Notes under the pieces: model-generated | Told to the model about the DNA's origin: nothing | Databases searched by the model: none | Seen by the model: only the letters and a program-made list of their open reading frames with translations | Program-made: the position numbers and the translations under genes | Assembly: GCA_017411605.1 (NCBI GenBank) | Contig: JAFQPR010000008.1 | Coordinates: 1-64,000 of the forward strand | Reading direction: 5' to 3' | From: Clostridia bacterium | GTDB taxonomy: Bacteria > Bacillota > Clostridia > Oscillospirales > CAG-272 | Length of the DNA: 64,000 nt | In this document: positions 45,301 through 52,621 of the stretch, in pieces | How positions within the stretch are numbered: the first letter of the stretch is position 1 | How the letters are laid out: each line of letters begins with the position of its first letter

Positions 45301-46661
45301 TTCTTAACCTTTGCGCCGTATTTATCTATTATCTTTTTAGCGCTCTTATCCTGTACCTTAGAGCCCGCCTCGAGCATTTCGGCAGTCTTACCTCCAAGTA
45401 CAGCTTTTGCGTTTTTATTTGTTTGCGTAAATCCAAGACGGTCGTAAGCGGTCAAAGCTCCTGCTCTGCCGCCTGCGCTAATAGTACCCGAAGCGGCACC
45501 TGCAATAGTGTCAAACGCTATATCCTCTATTGTTTGAGTTAGCGCTTTTTTCTCTGCCTGCTCTCTTGTCATTCCCTGGGATACGTAATATTCAACAAGG
45601 GCGTTGAAATTACTCTTATCGCCCATTATAAGCCCGTCTGCGATAGCGGTTAATACAGCTGTTGTAGCTTCTTCTCCTGCTTCCTCGCCTGCCTGTTTAA
45701 GTACACTTTTAAACAAACTTGTCATAGTATCGGCGGAACCTATCTTAAGGAGCTTTGAAACGGAGAACATTTCCGGGATAGCCTCAGCGAGACCTGCAAC
45801 AGTACCGTATAAGAGTGCCTGATCGGAAGTAGCGCCACGTGATAAAGCATCGTTTACACCTTGAGATGCAGACATTCCAAAAAAGGTTGCGAGAGTAAAC
45901 GCTTGACTTCCCGTAGCAGCTGCTACGCCCGACTGCGCTATACTCATTCCAAGACCGTATGCATCGCCCCATCCTTTACCACCTAAGATGGGAACTTTTT
46001 CATTGATGGTCCCGTATTTATCATTCAGCTTTGTTGATATGCCTCTTTGAACTGCATTTGCATAATCTGACGGAGTAACCTCTGCGGGCGCTACATAATA
46101 ACCTCTTCCTGCCATTTGCGCCAGTATATCAAGATAGGTAGCTCCGGCCAAAAGATTTGCTCCTATAGATCCCACCGAGTTAACAATACCACTACCAACA
46201 GATGAAGAAGCGCGTTTTGCTATACTGTCCATTTTCTCGTTTTTATACTTATTATTGACAGCTTCAGCATATTCAAATGCTTTCTCCCTATCCGTTAGAT
46301 AATAATCTCCGAATCTATATTTTTCTTCTTCTTTCCAATCCGCACTTGGTTGAGGTCTTACAGATAAACTATCTTTTGCGTAACTGCGTGTAACATCCGT
46401 TAAAATTGATGTTGGTAAAGTTGTATCGCTTATTCCATCACCAAGATACCGACCAATCTTTTCAAAAAACGTTTCGTCTTCTTTTGCCTGCGTTTTATTT
46501 CGCTCTTTATCAAGATCATTCAAGTATTCTTGATACCCGAATTTTCCCGCATCGCGATCATAATCAGATGTAAAACTATCCAATACTGATGTATTTTCCG
46601 CTTTTGAAGTCGTATCAATATTGAATTTTTCCGCGAGTTCATCGATTTTCAAAACTGCCAC
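39372..46661 (-). CDS. Giant polyvalent virion protein (2429 aa) with metallopeptidase motif, nuclease-like insert and LPD38-like region
   Basis: Residues about 150-310 are Gly/Ala-rich and hydrophobic, like membrane-penetrating parts of ejection proteins. HELTH at 715-719 in FTAAHELTHF is a zinc metallopeptidase motif. About 857-1083 is a variable module resembling the MuF-C/PBECR nuclease-like domains (GLGADVLGDLPKYLEEPDVI). Residues 1500-2150 resemble the LPD38 domain of large phage proteins, with one hydrophobic helix near 2035-2055. It lies between portal-side and capsid genes and the particle seems to lack a tape measure, so it is probably injected with the DNA. A truncated copy with a different central module lies at 20705-22589. 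Confidence 0.75.
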   Translation of the reverse strand: MAVLKIDELAEKFNIDTTSKAENTSVLDSFTSDYDRDAGKFGYQEYLNDLDKERNKTQAKEDETFFEKIGRYLGDGISDTTLPTSILTDVTRSYAKDSLSVRPQPSADWKEEEKYRFGDYYLTDREKAFEYAEAVNNKYKNEKMDSIAKRASSSVGSGIVNSVGSIGANLLAGATYLDILAQMAGRGYYVAPAEVTPSDYANAVQRGISTKLNDKYGTINEKVPILGGKGWGDAYGLGMSIAQSGVAAATGSQAFTLATFFGMSASQGVNDALSRGATSDQALLYGTVAGLAEAIPEMFSVSKLLKIGSADTMTSLFKSVLKQAGEEAGEEATTAVLTAIADGLIMGDKSNFNALVEYYVSQGMTREQAEKKALTQTIEDIAFDTIAGAASGTISAGGRAGALTAYDRLGFTQTNKNAKAVLGGKTAEMLEAGSKVQDKSAKKIIDKYGAKVKNGKELSGFELRNLNSKITEGKEADTRAKVKDAIKQRLIALGENAKNVEGLSNLILKKALGEDLTVIQNIRLNNSDIGTKVANEIDLANMQSGDFDSSWAKVSGVDELRRLITSEQQKTASAANNEATPANVSGLSKNAAKPQYKVNMESVKGKIDLEGNAANKIKFKKSSPTSKIHTDDIHSSLTKEDITNLTAIEKVANALGIDIYVYETTKQSDGTRKFSSRDGSETSANGWYDSSDGSIHIDLRAGQNGEGTMLFTAAHELTHFIKENSPEHFEALEKIVTEGFTKKGLSIDALIDKQIEKAKNDGREISREDAREEMIADACETMLANGSLVKKLSALKTENKGLWNAIKRFFDNLFNKIDKLYRTLKPDSAEGKYIADMRKTAKKLKAAFADALTAASEKKTTSPQNRGKIMFDARESLQNAAKSLEKISDDAYLEAKRESPFVLVMEHTPKIILDSLSNSKDRKILIRRDALYLAIRDTGVQDGHYHGLGADVLGDLPKYLEEPDVILSTKTENGEENQSRRLLLTHIPVKNGQAIISVEFETVKDFEGKNDYFNLVVTVFDLHENYLKRLFKKNSAVIKYEKEDLSQVNPQLYEWLRTINEKSSANSISHPKQNVNSKKTEIIKPSARSKNMSTGQINKLKANYTHEKVYSKKLAFDIISRFSSAGDFKAKTREAIAESLWEGLNSCTSIEERNKFAHDTAVFVVGKMLSESRANNPEAEAAREKLAYLRSGIQRITFSESDIEEIKHLRDVAGRRSIQSRWGYKKNSSGKTKLGYPMDVFVTDVSREMPGMEYLADMHPVEAFLAINDIYEEALATAKDKWTSKYLDVPDSEIDLMIQGVEELISDAFVNEGEKSKYTKFIENKLAYYKERAEFWKAERDNIKGRDRLLGLLTHKAQQLKDLKKGTFYNATQFNAEIFRDSIEKLANISYRGNAIQPKLIRGYFAELAKWYTRDNPMLAKSDRKEGDAPDLYNESIADAINYIALEQRNGFDKAELEMIYEIMSYFVKFIESYNKVFRQGKWVEALPIAKEYVKLLQNNPMIDAGLARTLAFKYDTLFMEPMTVAKRIDNYERGFYTEIVEELREAAKKASIAEMNIRADYDAFLKQHKEYVKTASAELVKYRGFDIPKMHLIGLYMTMKRKHAQAGLAFNGFAYSMSVEWWGKQKTYRVPGFIEDSKDLKQADFDAAVAAQISKLESLLTAADKEYIAILERMYNQDLRRMKVERDMERLGFSNATLDYYYPIARGNIAKNIDTTHLSDVNRATNASFNKNTVKGARQELVIINADALFNRHLHDICKYTYMSGAIENYNVLYNMDTADNPNHPVSVATESASVWKDDGKYFRDLISDLQGIPRDSSEGMAALRWIRSSYVKFQLGANLKVLVTQLSSLFASSSVLDFGSVVKGIGISSAGVDDYCEYAKLRHYDKTVIKAEGAIDKVSKWTDIFTKPISIMDNFVVGRLFGACQVQVQKDGGGKIGTEENKIAAGKLLEKVLLETQQNSMATERSAAMRTNNEVVRSLTMFRSDAMKITGRVIDAYGELKALEKKAKSDGSGTYDSDIKKAKKQLTKSVAALVSVAAFMAGIAQLFRWLYNKDDEEETVKTMLVDMGGNIIGGLPLLNDIYEYITNGYELDNFSYSAINDLLSSAVSLGKASLELFDEEDPSMEKINRYIRSFSYSVGQLFGLPTRNIYNMLYGFTKRFSSTAAYKVDMKFYEKNFKTDLEKAIEDGDGKKTELIMSLIYNEALGEDISKELINELIALAKDGKNVLPRDIPDDISRDGVEYELTSNQKQAIRDEYSKLHKALARLIKTSAYKKADNEKRAEMIAYYDNHYFNAAVNEALGIEDDKAIIYEAVGFDTYAKLHFATKDIISDKDSNGKTISGSKRKKVVAAINKLNISDGEKLLLIALKGYSLQDGDLPNVSAANAEKKLVKYMLSLKLTKSEKLELAEKCGFETKNGTIVLKNGKK
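42975..43414. repeat. Cassette right flank, copy B
   Basis: This is the in-frame version of 20783-21221, inside the giant protein gene (residues about 1083-1229). It lacks the extra T that breaks the frame in copy A. A six-base difference near 43391-43397 marks the edge of the variable module. Confidence 0.85.
44089..44664. repeat. Cassette left flank, copy B
   Basis: It matches 22014-22589 over its whole 576 bp without gaps and encodes the HELTH motif region of the giant protein (residues about 667-857). Beyond 44664 the giant gene continues, whereas copy A loses similarity. Confidence 0.88.
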
Positions 46662-46667
46662 GAGTTA

Positions 46668-47951
46668 TTACCCTCCAAGTTTTTCTTTAAGTTTTTTCCA
46701 CTCTCCAGCATAAGAATTAGTTCGTTTTTCAACACCGTAAACTTCACCATCAAGCTTCATATATACCTTGCCTTGATACATAAACACAGTACCGTCAGTT
46801 AATGCAAGTGCAGCGTTCTTCACGTCTTGAGGAACTTCTTTGCCGCTATATTGCACATGATATGTATTTTTACCCGATTTTACGGAGAAGTTGTTTCCGG
46901 CTTCACCAGGTCTGTCTTTGCCACCATCTTTTCGATATGTTACATCATTTGTCTTGATATCGTAAATATTGCTGAATGTTTCTTTTGCGGAATCAATTAT
47001 TTCTGAATTAACACCATTTTCCTCAAGTTCTTCAATTTTAGACTGAGCTTCATCACGAGAAATCAGTTCACCCTCGGAATCAACAAATGACTCAGAGGTT
47101 ATTGTTCCTGTAGGATTCTGCAGATCCTTGAGTAGCTCATCATAATGTGTTTGTGTTATATCACCTGATTTAAGAGCACTTTCGAGCGATGCTTTATCAT
47201 AACCGCCGTTTATAAGCGCTTGATAGCTGATGTTCTGTCGCTTATCTGTCAAACCTTGTATCTGTTCCTCGCTGAAACCGTATTGTGCTCCAAGTGTTGC
47301 TATATCACTTGCTGTAAAGCTATCTATATCAGAAAGAAGATTTGCATAGGTTGCATTCTTCTCAGACTCTTTTTGCGAAAGATACGATGCATACATACCG
47401 TCAATATTTTTAATTGCATCACCGTATCTTACCTTTGCGGCATGCTGATCTCCTAGCATACCTGCGTAAGCCTGTGAATCAAGATACTCGGAATATCCGC
47501 TGCCTGCGAGCCCAAGTCTGCTAAGCTCCGCAGCAGTACTTCCATAGGTCGCGCGGTTCTGCTCGTAAGCATTTCTGGCGTCTATAAGCTCACGATCTCT
47601 CGTTGTTCCCGCAGTAGTTTTTAAATTGTTTATATACTCTTCGTACGTTGGCAAAGTAGTTGTGGGGGGTGATTCACTACCTCCTGTGCTTACCTCCGTC
47701 TTTTGTTCTCCTCCGGTTAAAGCAACTTCAGTTTTATTCTCACCTGTATCTGTTAAGTTCGAATAATTGACATTCTGAGAAGAAGGAATTATCGGCTGTA
47801 CTTGCTCATTTGAAGGTGCATTCCCCGTAATAGCACTGTAAGTAGGTTTATATGTAGGTTTTATTACAATATCTGTACCCGGGATATGTGAGTATCCGCC
47901 ATCATCACGTGAAATCATTCTCATATCCGACATATGTTTATTAACGATCAT
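46668..47951 (-). CDS. Internal virion / ejection-like protein (427 aa)
   Basis: The N-terminal 110 residues are low-complexity and polar. A helical centre with RLGLAGSGYSEYLDSQAYAG (about 146-165) resembles small ejection-type proteins of podophages. A beta-rich C-terminus follows (VKSGKNTYHVQYSGKEVP). It is sandwiched between the portal gene (4-bp overlap) and the giant protein gene (6-bp gap), the usual place for proteins packed inside the head. The identification is by context; no catalytic motif is seen. Confidence 0.6.
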   Translation of the reverse strand: MIVNKHMSDMRMISRDDGGYSHIPGTDIVIKPTYKPTYSAITGNAPSNEQVQPIIPSSQNVNYSNLTDTGENKTEVALTGGEQKTEVSTGGSESPPTTTLPTYEEYINNLKTTAGTTRDRELIDARNAYEQNRATYGSTAAELSRLGLAGSGYSEYLDSQAYAGMLGDQHAAKVRYGDAIKNIDGMYASYLSQKESEKNATYANLLSDIDSFTASDIATLGAQYGFSEEQIQGLTDKRQNISYQALINGGYDKASLESALKSGDITQTHYDELLKDLQNPTGTITSESFVDSEGELISRDEAQSKIEELEENGVNSEIIDSAKETFSNIYDIKTNDVTYRKDGGKDRPGEAGNNFSVKSGKNTYHVQYSGKEVPQDVKNAALALTDGTVFMYQGKVYMKLDGEVYGVEKRTNSYAGEWKKLKEKLGG

Positions 47952-49903
47952 GTTTGTGTACCTTTCTTATTGTATTCTTCGTTTATAAATGCTTCGTAGC
48001 CTTCGTGGTTTGCTACCTCTTGCTGAAGCTGATTTATCTGCTGCTGAGCTGCCTCAAGCTCCATTTGTCGAGCAACCTCTTCCTTTAATCGTTCAACGTT
48101 ATCGTGAGCAAACGGATAATGCGCCTTCTCCATATTCTGCCAGAAGATCAGCTGAGATCTGGGGTTTGCGGGATCTCCGTATGCGCCCTGTTGGAAGTTA
48201 AGACGATTCTGCTCCCACAGATACTCTTTATTCTTCTCTACGTCGATCGTCGCATCCGTTCTGAATATGTAACTGTCGTTATAATACCATTCGCCCGCCT
48301 CATCTCTCTCGATAAACGCGTAACGGTTAAACTCAATATTCTGTAAGTTTCCATTACTATCTCTATATGATATCGGTCTAGGCTCGTCTGCGTAGGCAAG
48401 GTAGTATTGGAATATGATCTTATATATGTCAGCATAAGCGGCATTCTTCATACGGCGTTTAGAATCAAGTCTGCCCGATGCCTGCTGTATCTGCAACTGC
48501 TTCGCCTTACCGCTTTGTGCCGACGAATCGTACTGACCTTGGAACGAATCATTTATACCGAGCGTACGTTTTGCATGATCGTAAAGTCTATCAGCTTCAA
48601 TTATATCCTGCGATATATCTACCTGGAGATCTATTCTGCCGAAAAGACCTGCATGCTCACGCTTAACGCGAATCACCCTATCAAATACTCCGTCCGTTAC
48701 AACGCCATTGTAATCCTCGGGAACCGTAGGAACAACCGCCGCTTTTAAAAGCTTTTCAGCAATACGAGATTCTATTTTATTAATTGTCTGCTGCTGAGGT
48801 CTTATAAACTCGCAATCAGACTGGCCGAGAAGACTATCCTCTTGAGAGGTATTCTTACGTATAACTATCGGCAAACGGTTAGGTTTATAGAAGGGCAGCT
48901 TTGTTTTCTCAAGCTTTGCAAACTCGACCTGTATCATCTTCGGCGCTAGATGTCCGTCAACTTCTATCAGCTCGGGCATACCATTAGGCAATATACTTGG
49001 TTTCTCTGCTGTTTCTTTCACTATTCGACCGTCCTTATAGACTTCGCTATACGCAGGGATAACTGTTTTACCGCCGTCAAGCTTTATATCGTGGTCTATC
49101 TCCTCAAAATCTTCATTCTGAAGTTCAAACTTTGGCTTTTCGCATTCACAAAGCTCCTCGCGCTTACCGCATTTACGACAGATCTTCCGCTTTCTCGCAT
49201 AGAAATCGTCGATATCAAGAAGCTCGGTATCGCCGCTCCAAACGTACTCGCAGACCTTATCGTCATCATCCTTGTAATAGCAAACGTAAAGAGTCGCGGT
49301 ATTTTCATCCTCGCCCTCTTCCTCTCCGGCTGCTTCTGCAACCGAGGGAGATACGCCGTATTTTCTTACTATATCCTCTACCGTTGTTTCAAAGGTTACG
49401 AAGCAATACTCCATTTCCTCTATATCAAAGAGCTTTGGCTGCGGTACGAAGCGTTTAGGGCTGATACACGTTACCTTGACGTCACCGACCGTATTATGAG
49501 TCATAATCGAATTGTCCCACTCTACAAGCCAAATTGAGCCGCCATAGATATACGTATAGCGCTCATCCATATCGTTTAGCTTCTGAAAAGACTGCTTGTC
49601 CACAATATTCGAAGCGAGACGCTCAATGCTCTTTGCATTTCTTTCATTCCTCTCGCTTTGCATCTGAGGTGACGCGGACGCAGACGGAATATAACCCGTA
49701 ATCTGAGACTCTATAAGCTCATAGGTAATATTTCTTACTACCTTTGCTTCCACGGTATCCTCTCCGTCTATTTTCTTTGATCCCTTATACTGCTCGTAAT
49801 GCTGATCGAGCATTGAAAAGGATTCCTCAAGCTTTGCCTTCGCGTTCCGGTATAGCTCCTGGAAAAACGAAAGCTTATCTCCGCCTTGCAAATCAATAAA
49901 CAT
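47948..49903 (-). CDS. Portal protein with zinc-ribbon insertion (651 aa)
   Basis: It follows the large terminase gene (11-bp overlap) and has the layout of podovirus-type portals: a helical N-terminus, a wing with beta strands, a stem/clip region and helical C-terminal barrel ending in a Gln/Glu-rich coiled coil (about 615-640). CRKCGKREELCEC at about 238-250 forms an unusual Cys-rich knuckle within the wing or clip. GGAGG lies about 10 bases before the ATG at 49903. The ring is expected to be the 12-mer through which DNA is packaged. Confidence 0.82.
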   Translation of the reverse strand: MFIDLQGGDKLSFFQELYRNAKAKLEESFSMLDQHYEQYKGSKKIDGEDTVEAKVVRNITYELIESQITGYIPSASASPQMQSERNERNAKSIERLASNIVDKQSFQKLNDMDERYTYIYGGSIWLVEWDNSIMTHNTVGDVKVTCISPKRFVPQPKLFDIEEMEYCFVTFETTVEDIVRKYGVSPSVAEAAGEEEGEDENTATLYVCYYKDDDDKVCEYVWSGDTELLDIDDFYARKRKICRKCGKREELCECEKPKFELQNEDFEEIDHDIKLDGGKTVIPAYSEVYKDGRIVKETAEKPSILPNGMPELIEVDGHLAPKMIQVEFAKLEKTKLPFYKPNRLPIVIRKNTSQEDSLLGQSDCEFIRPQQQTINKIESRIAEKLLKAAVVPTVPEDYNGVVTDGVFDRVIRVKREHAGLFGRIDLQVDISQDIIEADRLYDHAKRTLGINDSFQGQYDSSAQSGKAKQLQIQQASGRLDSKRRMKNAAYADIYKIIFQYYLAYADEPRPISYRDSNGNLQNIEFNRYAFIERDEAGEWYYNDSYIFRTDATIDVEKNKEYLWEQNRLNFQQGAYGDPANPRSQLIFWQNMEKAHYPFAHDNVERLKEEVARQMELEAAQQQINQLQQEVANHEGYEAFINEEYNKKGTQT

Positions 49904-51269
49904 TTTTAGGTTTTCCTCCGTAAAGTTTTTCTATTATTTTCCGCTCCTCGGGTGAAGCGTTTCTATAATCCTCAAGCTGATCGGGCAAGTATTTGACGTA
50001 TTTTTCATCGGTCCACGGCTCCGGTGACGTCCAATATACCGCAAAGTATCTGAGCGCATCGGGCGCATGAGTGATATCGTGCGGCTCGGTGGCACAATCC
50101 GTCGGGTGCTTTTTATCTATCTGAAGCGCAGGAAGGCACTTTATAAGCTCGGTGCACGTATTGAATATATGCAAGCGAGCCTCACCGTTTTTATCAAGCT
50201 TCAATAGCTCTTTAATGGCGAGCCATCCTGCTTCTCTGTTGTTGCTTGACTTCGCGATATCAACGCCGTTATCCATAAACAATGTCGCCTTGCTCTGCCC
50301 TGTTTCCTGTGACCTGGACCACATGTCAGGCGGCGCAAGCGTAGAATATATCGTATCGCCGTCATTCATATCGATTATGCGCTCGCAGGCTTTTGAAATC
50401 GGCAGATCACTTTCGCAAAGCTCCTTGTATACGTAAACGTTCCTTGCAGAATCTATAGCGAACCAATAGCAAGCAAGGCGGTCAAGACCGTAGTCAAACG
50501 CTCTGTATCTACGCCAGGCAGGATCCAACTTGAACGGTTCGCAAACGTGTACGGCTTTGTCGAATTCGGGAAAATACTGTCCTTCGAAAATATTCCAATC
50601 ACCGTAGAGAAGAGCCTTTCTGTCTCTTTCCGGGAGCGCTTCAAGACGTTTCTTATAGTCCGGATCCCCTTCCATAAGGAATTTATTATCATCAAGCAAT
50701 GAAGGTATGAAGATTCTTTTCATTCCGTCCTCGCCGCGGAATTCCACGTTTGGCGGTGATGGATCAACAAATCTAGACTTTACCCACTGATGACCGACAC
50801 CACCGGGGTTGGTTGATGACTTGATCTGCTTCGGAAATCCGTTTGCTCCTCTGACTCGCGAAATCAGATATATATATTGAGCCTCGGTAAAGTGAGTAAG
50901 CTCGTCGAAGCGTATAACGTCGTACTCTGCTGACTGATACTGATAAACGTCATTCTCGGTTGAACAATAACCGAAATCAATGCACGAGCCGTTTGTAAAC
51001 CTACCTACGTGCGCCGATGAGTTATAACTGAATATCTCGCGCGGATACCATCCTAAAACGGTCCTTATAAGTGATTTATCAAGCTCCGCAAACGTACGTC
51101 TCAATAACAGCTGCTTAGATCCCGGATACTTCAACGCGAATAGCAGCGCATCAACTGTCTGGCCGTATGACTTTCCGCCCCCTGCCGCGCCGCCGAACAG
51201 CACCTCGGATGCAGTGGCTTCTAGAAAGCGCTTTTGCTTGCGCGTAATCTGAATATCAATCTTTCCCAT
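49893..51269 (-). CDS. Terminase large subunit
   Basis: The packaging motor has Walker A GGAAGGGKS (26-34), Walker B DVIRFDE (117-123), an SSTNPGG coupling motif (about 151-157) and an RNase H-like nuclease domain with Asp259 in RAFDYGLD and later acidic residues around DATHAPDALRY-type HAPDALRYFA near 410-420. At 458 aa it is of normal length. Its start overlaps the stop of the small subunit. It cuts and pumps phage DNA through the portal encoded next. Confidence 0.95.
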   Translation of the reverse strand: MGKIDIQITRKQKRFLEATASEVLFGGAAGGGKSYGQTVDALLFALKYPGSKQLLLRRTFAELDKSLIRTVLGWYPREIFSYNSSAHVGRFTNGSCIDFGYCSTENDVYQYQSAEYDVIRFDELTHFTEAQYIYLISRVRGANGFPKQIKSSTNPGGVGHQWVKSRFVDPSPPNVEFRGEDGMKRIFIPSLLDDNKFLMEGDPDYKKRLEALPERDRKALLYGDWNIFEGQYFPEFDKAVHVCEPFKLDPAWRRYRAFDYGLDRLACYWFAIDSARNVYVYKELCESDLPISKACERIIDMNDGDTIYSTLAPPDMWSRSQETGQSKATLFMDNGVDIAKSSNNREAGWLAIKELLKLDKNGEARLHIFNTCTELIKCLPALQIDKKHPTDCATEPHDITHAPDALRYFAVYWTSPEPWTDEKYVKYLPDQLEDYRNASPEERKIIEKLYGGKPKNVY

Positions 51270-51649
51270 CAGTCCACGACCTTTATTTCAACGGTAAACG
51301 ATGCATCGGCTTTTACCTGCTGTTCAACCTTCTCACTCATACCGTGGTTATTGACCAGAAGGAACTTCGCCATTTGCGCGTTATACTCCTCCGTAAGACC
51401 GCCAACAAGGAGCTTTTGCTTCTGAATTGCCATAGCCTGCGCGTGTGCGAGTGCAAGGCGAGGGTACTTTTCACCCTCTTCGATCCAGTGCTTAAGCGTT
51501 CTGATTGCAATATTATTCTTCACCGCAAAATCTTCCAATGTCGGAAATTTGTTTTCGGGATTTAGAAAATAAATCAGCATAAGTTCGGCGTATTCATCTT
51601 TATACTTTAAATTTGCCGGTATGTTACCAACCTGGAATTTTCTTCCCAT
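51269..51649 (-). CDS. Terminase small subunit-like protein (126 aa)
   Basis: A helix-turn-helix-like segment near residues 30-60 (EDFAVKNNIAIRTLKHWIEEG) and helical oligomerisation region (ALAHAQAMAIQKQKLLVGGL) fit a small terminase, and the gene touches the large subunit gene. I start it at 51649, with AAAGGAGT 7 bases upstream; the open frame to 51688 would read through the leader terminator. It recognises phage DNA for packaging. Confidence 0.8.
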   Translation of the reverse strand: MGRKFQVGNIPANLKYKDEYAELMLIYFLNPENKFPTLEDFAVKNNIAIRTLKHWIEEGEKYPRLALAHAQAMAIQKQKLLVGGLTEEYNAQMAKFLLVNNHGMSEKVEQQVKADASFTVEIKVVD

Positions 51650-51667
51650 GTTTGACTCCTTTCTTTT

Positions 51668-51717
51668 AAAAAACAAAAAAAGAGCCAACAGCGTACATTT
51701 TGACGCTTATCGGCTCT
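51668..51717 (-). terminator. Terminator in the leader of the terminase operon
   Basis: AGAGCC (51681-51686) and GGCTCT (51712-51717) with an inner AGCGT/ACGCT stem are followed on the minus strand by TTTTTTTGTTTTTT. It stands between the dyad promoter (51763-51799) and the terminase start (51649), so it must be bypassed for late expression from that promoter. Confidence 0.8.
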
Positions 51718-51762
51718 CAGCTCAAAGGCTATATGGCACTTTAGTTTTTTAGGTGTAATTAT

Positions 51763-51799
51763 ATTCTAACACAAAAGTAGGTCGATTTTTTCCTAGTTT
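51763..51799 (-). promoter_or_regulatory. Late promoter with 26-bp dyad, copy 2
   Basis: The -10-like TAGAAT (51763-51768) lies 5 bp from AAAGTAGG-N10-CCTAGTTT (51774-51799). Dyad halves, 10-base spacing and distance to the -10 box are the same as at 39331-39367, and the surrounding TTATTTTT is shared too. It lies between the probable late regulator and the terminase genes. Confidence 0.72.
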
Positions 51800-51826
51800 A
51801 TTTTTGTATCAGAAGATTTTGCCGTA

Positions 51827-52171
51827 TCAATCCGCATCCACTAGGCACATATAAACCGCTATATCGTGTATAAGCTTGCGTTTTCGGTTATAATATGTAC
51901 TTTTTGATGCGCATAAGCTTGCTCGGCTCTTATCGTATCCGATCCTATCGATCATATCGCATTTAACTATTCTCGCGAGCTCCGGCTCAAGTTCGTTTAC
52001 GGCTCTGTCGATAATCGCGTTTAAGCGCCGATATTCCTCAATAACAGTTTCGGATGCAGAGGAGAAACGAACGATACGGTCACGCCGCGGATAGTCTGAT
52101 ATTATTGTTTCAATGATATTGACAAGCGACTGAGGATGATTCCAATTGTTATATATCTTCTTTCTCCCCAT
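51827..52171 (-). CDS. Probable late transcription regulator, ArpU/RinA-like by position (114 aa)
   Basis: The C-terminal half (RIGYDKSRASLCASKSTYYN, then RKRKLIHDIAVYMCL) has the look of a sigma-4-like helix-turn-helix found in ArpU/RinA/LtrA-type activators. These genes sit immediately before the small terminase, as this one does, and drive the packaging-structural operon. I start it at 52171, where GGAG lies about 15 bases upstream and the previous gene ends 8 bp earlier; the frame is open to 52219 but would overlap that gene. The nearby dyads are its candidate binding sites. Confidence 0.6.
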   Translation of the reverse strand: MGRKKIYNNWNHPQSLVNIIETIISDYPRRDRIVRFSSASETVIEEYRRLNAIIDRAVNELEPELARIVKCDMIDRIGYDKSRASLCASKSTYYNRKRKLIHDIAVYMCLVDAD

Positions 52172-52179
52172 TTCATTTA

Positions 52180-52422
52180 TCACTCCATTGTTAATTGTTT
52201 GTTGTACTCGATGATCCACTCGACCGGGATAGGTAATCCACGGCTTAATCTGGATTTAATTAAAGCTGCAAGGTCTTTTATCTTAACCTCACGCGATGGA
52301 ACAACCTCATTGTATCCGACGTACTGGCTCGGTGCATTCTTCTTTCCCGATGGAGACTCAACAACTCCACAGTATTCGCATATGGGTGTATTGGCGTTTA
52401 AACAGTTTTTGCAATAACTCAT
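52180..52422 (-). CDS. Small phage protein with Cys pairs (80 aa)
   Basis: The first 20 residues carry CKNC and CEYC (4-7 and 15-18), a compact zinc knuckle. The C-terminal half is helical (VKIKDLAALIKSRLSRGLPI, then WIIEYNKQL). It is one of a row of Cys-rich small genes in this part of the phage. Function unknown. Confidence 0.65.
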   Translation of the reverse strand: MSYCKNCLNANTPICEYCGVVESPSGKKNAPSQYVGYNEVVPSREVKIKDLAALIKSRLSRGLPIPVEWIIEYNKQLTME

Positions 52423-52438
52423 TATATTTGCGCTCCTT

Positions 52439-52618
52439 TTATGTTTCTTCTTCCCAATATTCGATAACGGTTTCTTTAGTTGTCTTCCCCGGCTTTATTT
52501 TCATGGTCTGCCGCACGGTGTACCCTGCTTTTATTAAAAGTGCCGCAAGCTGGATCCACTCCTCCTTCAGAAGACCGTTTGTTTTTGTATTTCTAATAAT
52601 CTGTCTTTCGTCTGGCAT
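52439..52618 (-). CDS. Small phage protein (59 aa)
   Basis: The product begins MPDERQIIRNTKTNGLLKEE and ends VIEYWEEET. A CGGAGGAA site lies just upstream of the ATG, and the gene fits exactly between its neighbours (3-bp and 16-bp gaps). The central helix with QLAALLIKAGYTVRQTMK may bind DNA. Function unknown. Confidence 0.7.
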   Translation of the reverse strand: MPDERQIIRNTKTNGLLKEEWIQLAALLIKAGYTVRQTMKIKPGKTTKETVIEYWEEET

Positions 52619-52621
52619 ATA

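Noticed and set aside
48238..48444. Small minus-strand frame inside the portal gene
   Set aside because: It is out of frame with a convincing portal coding sequence and has no ribosome site.
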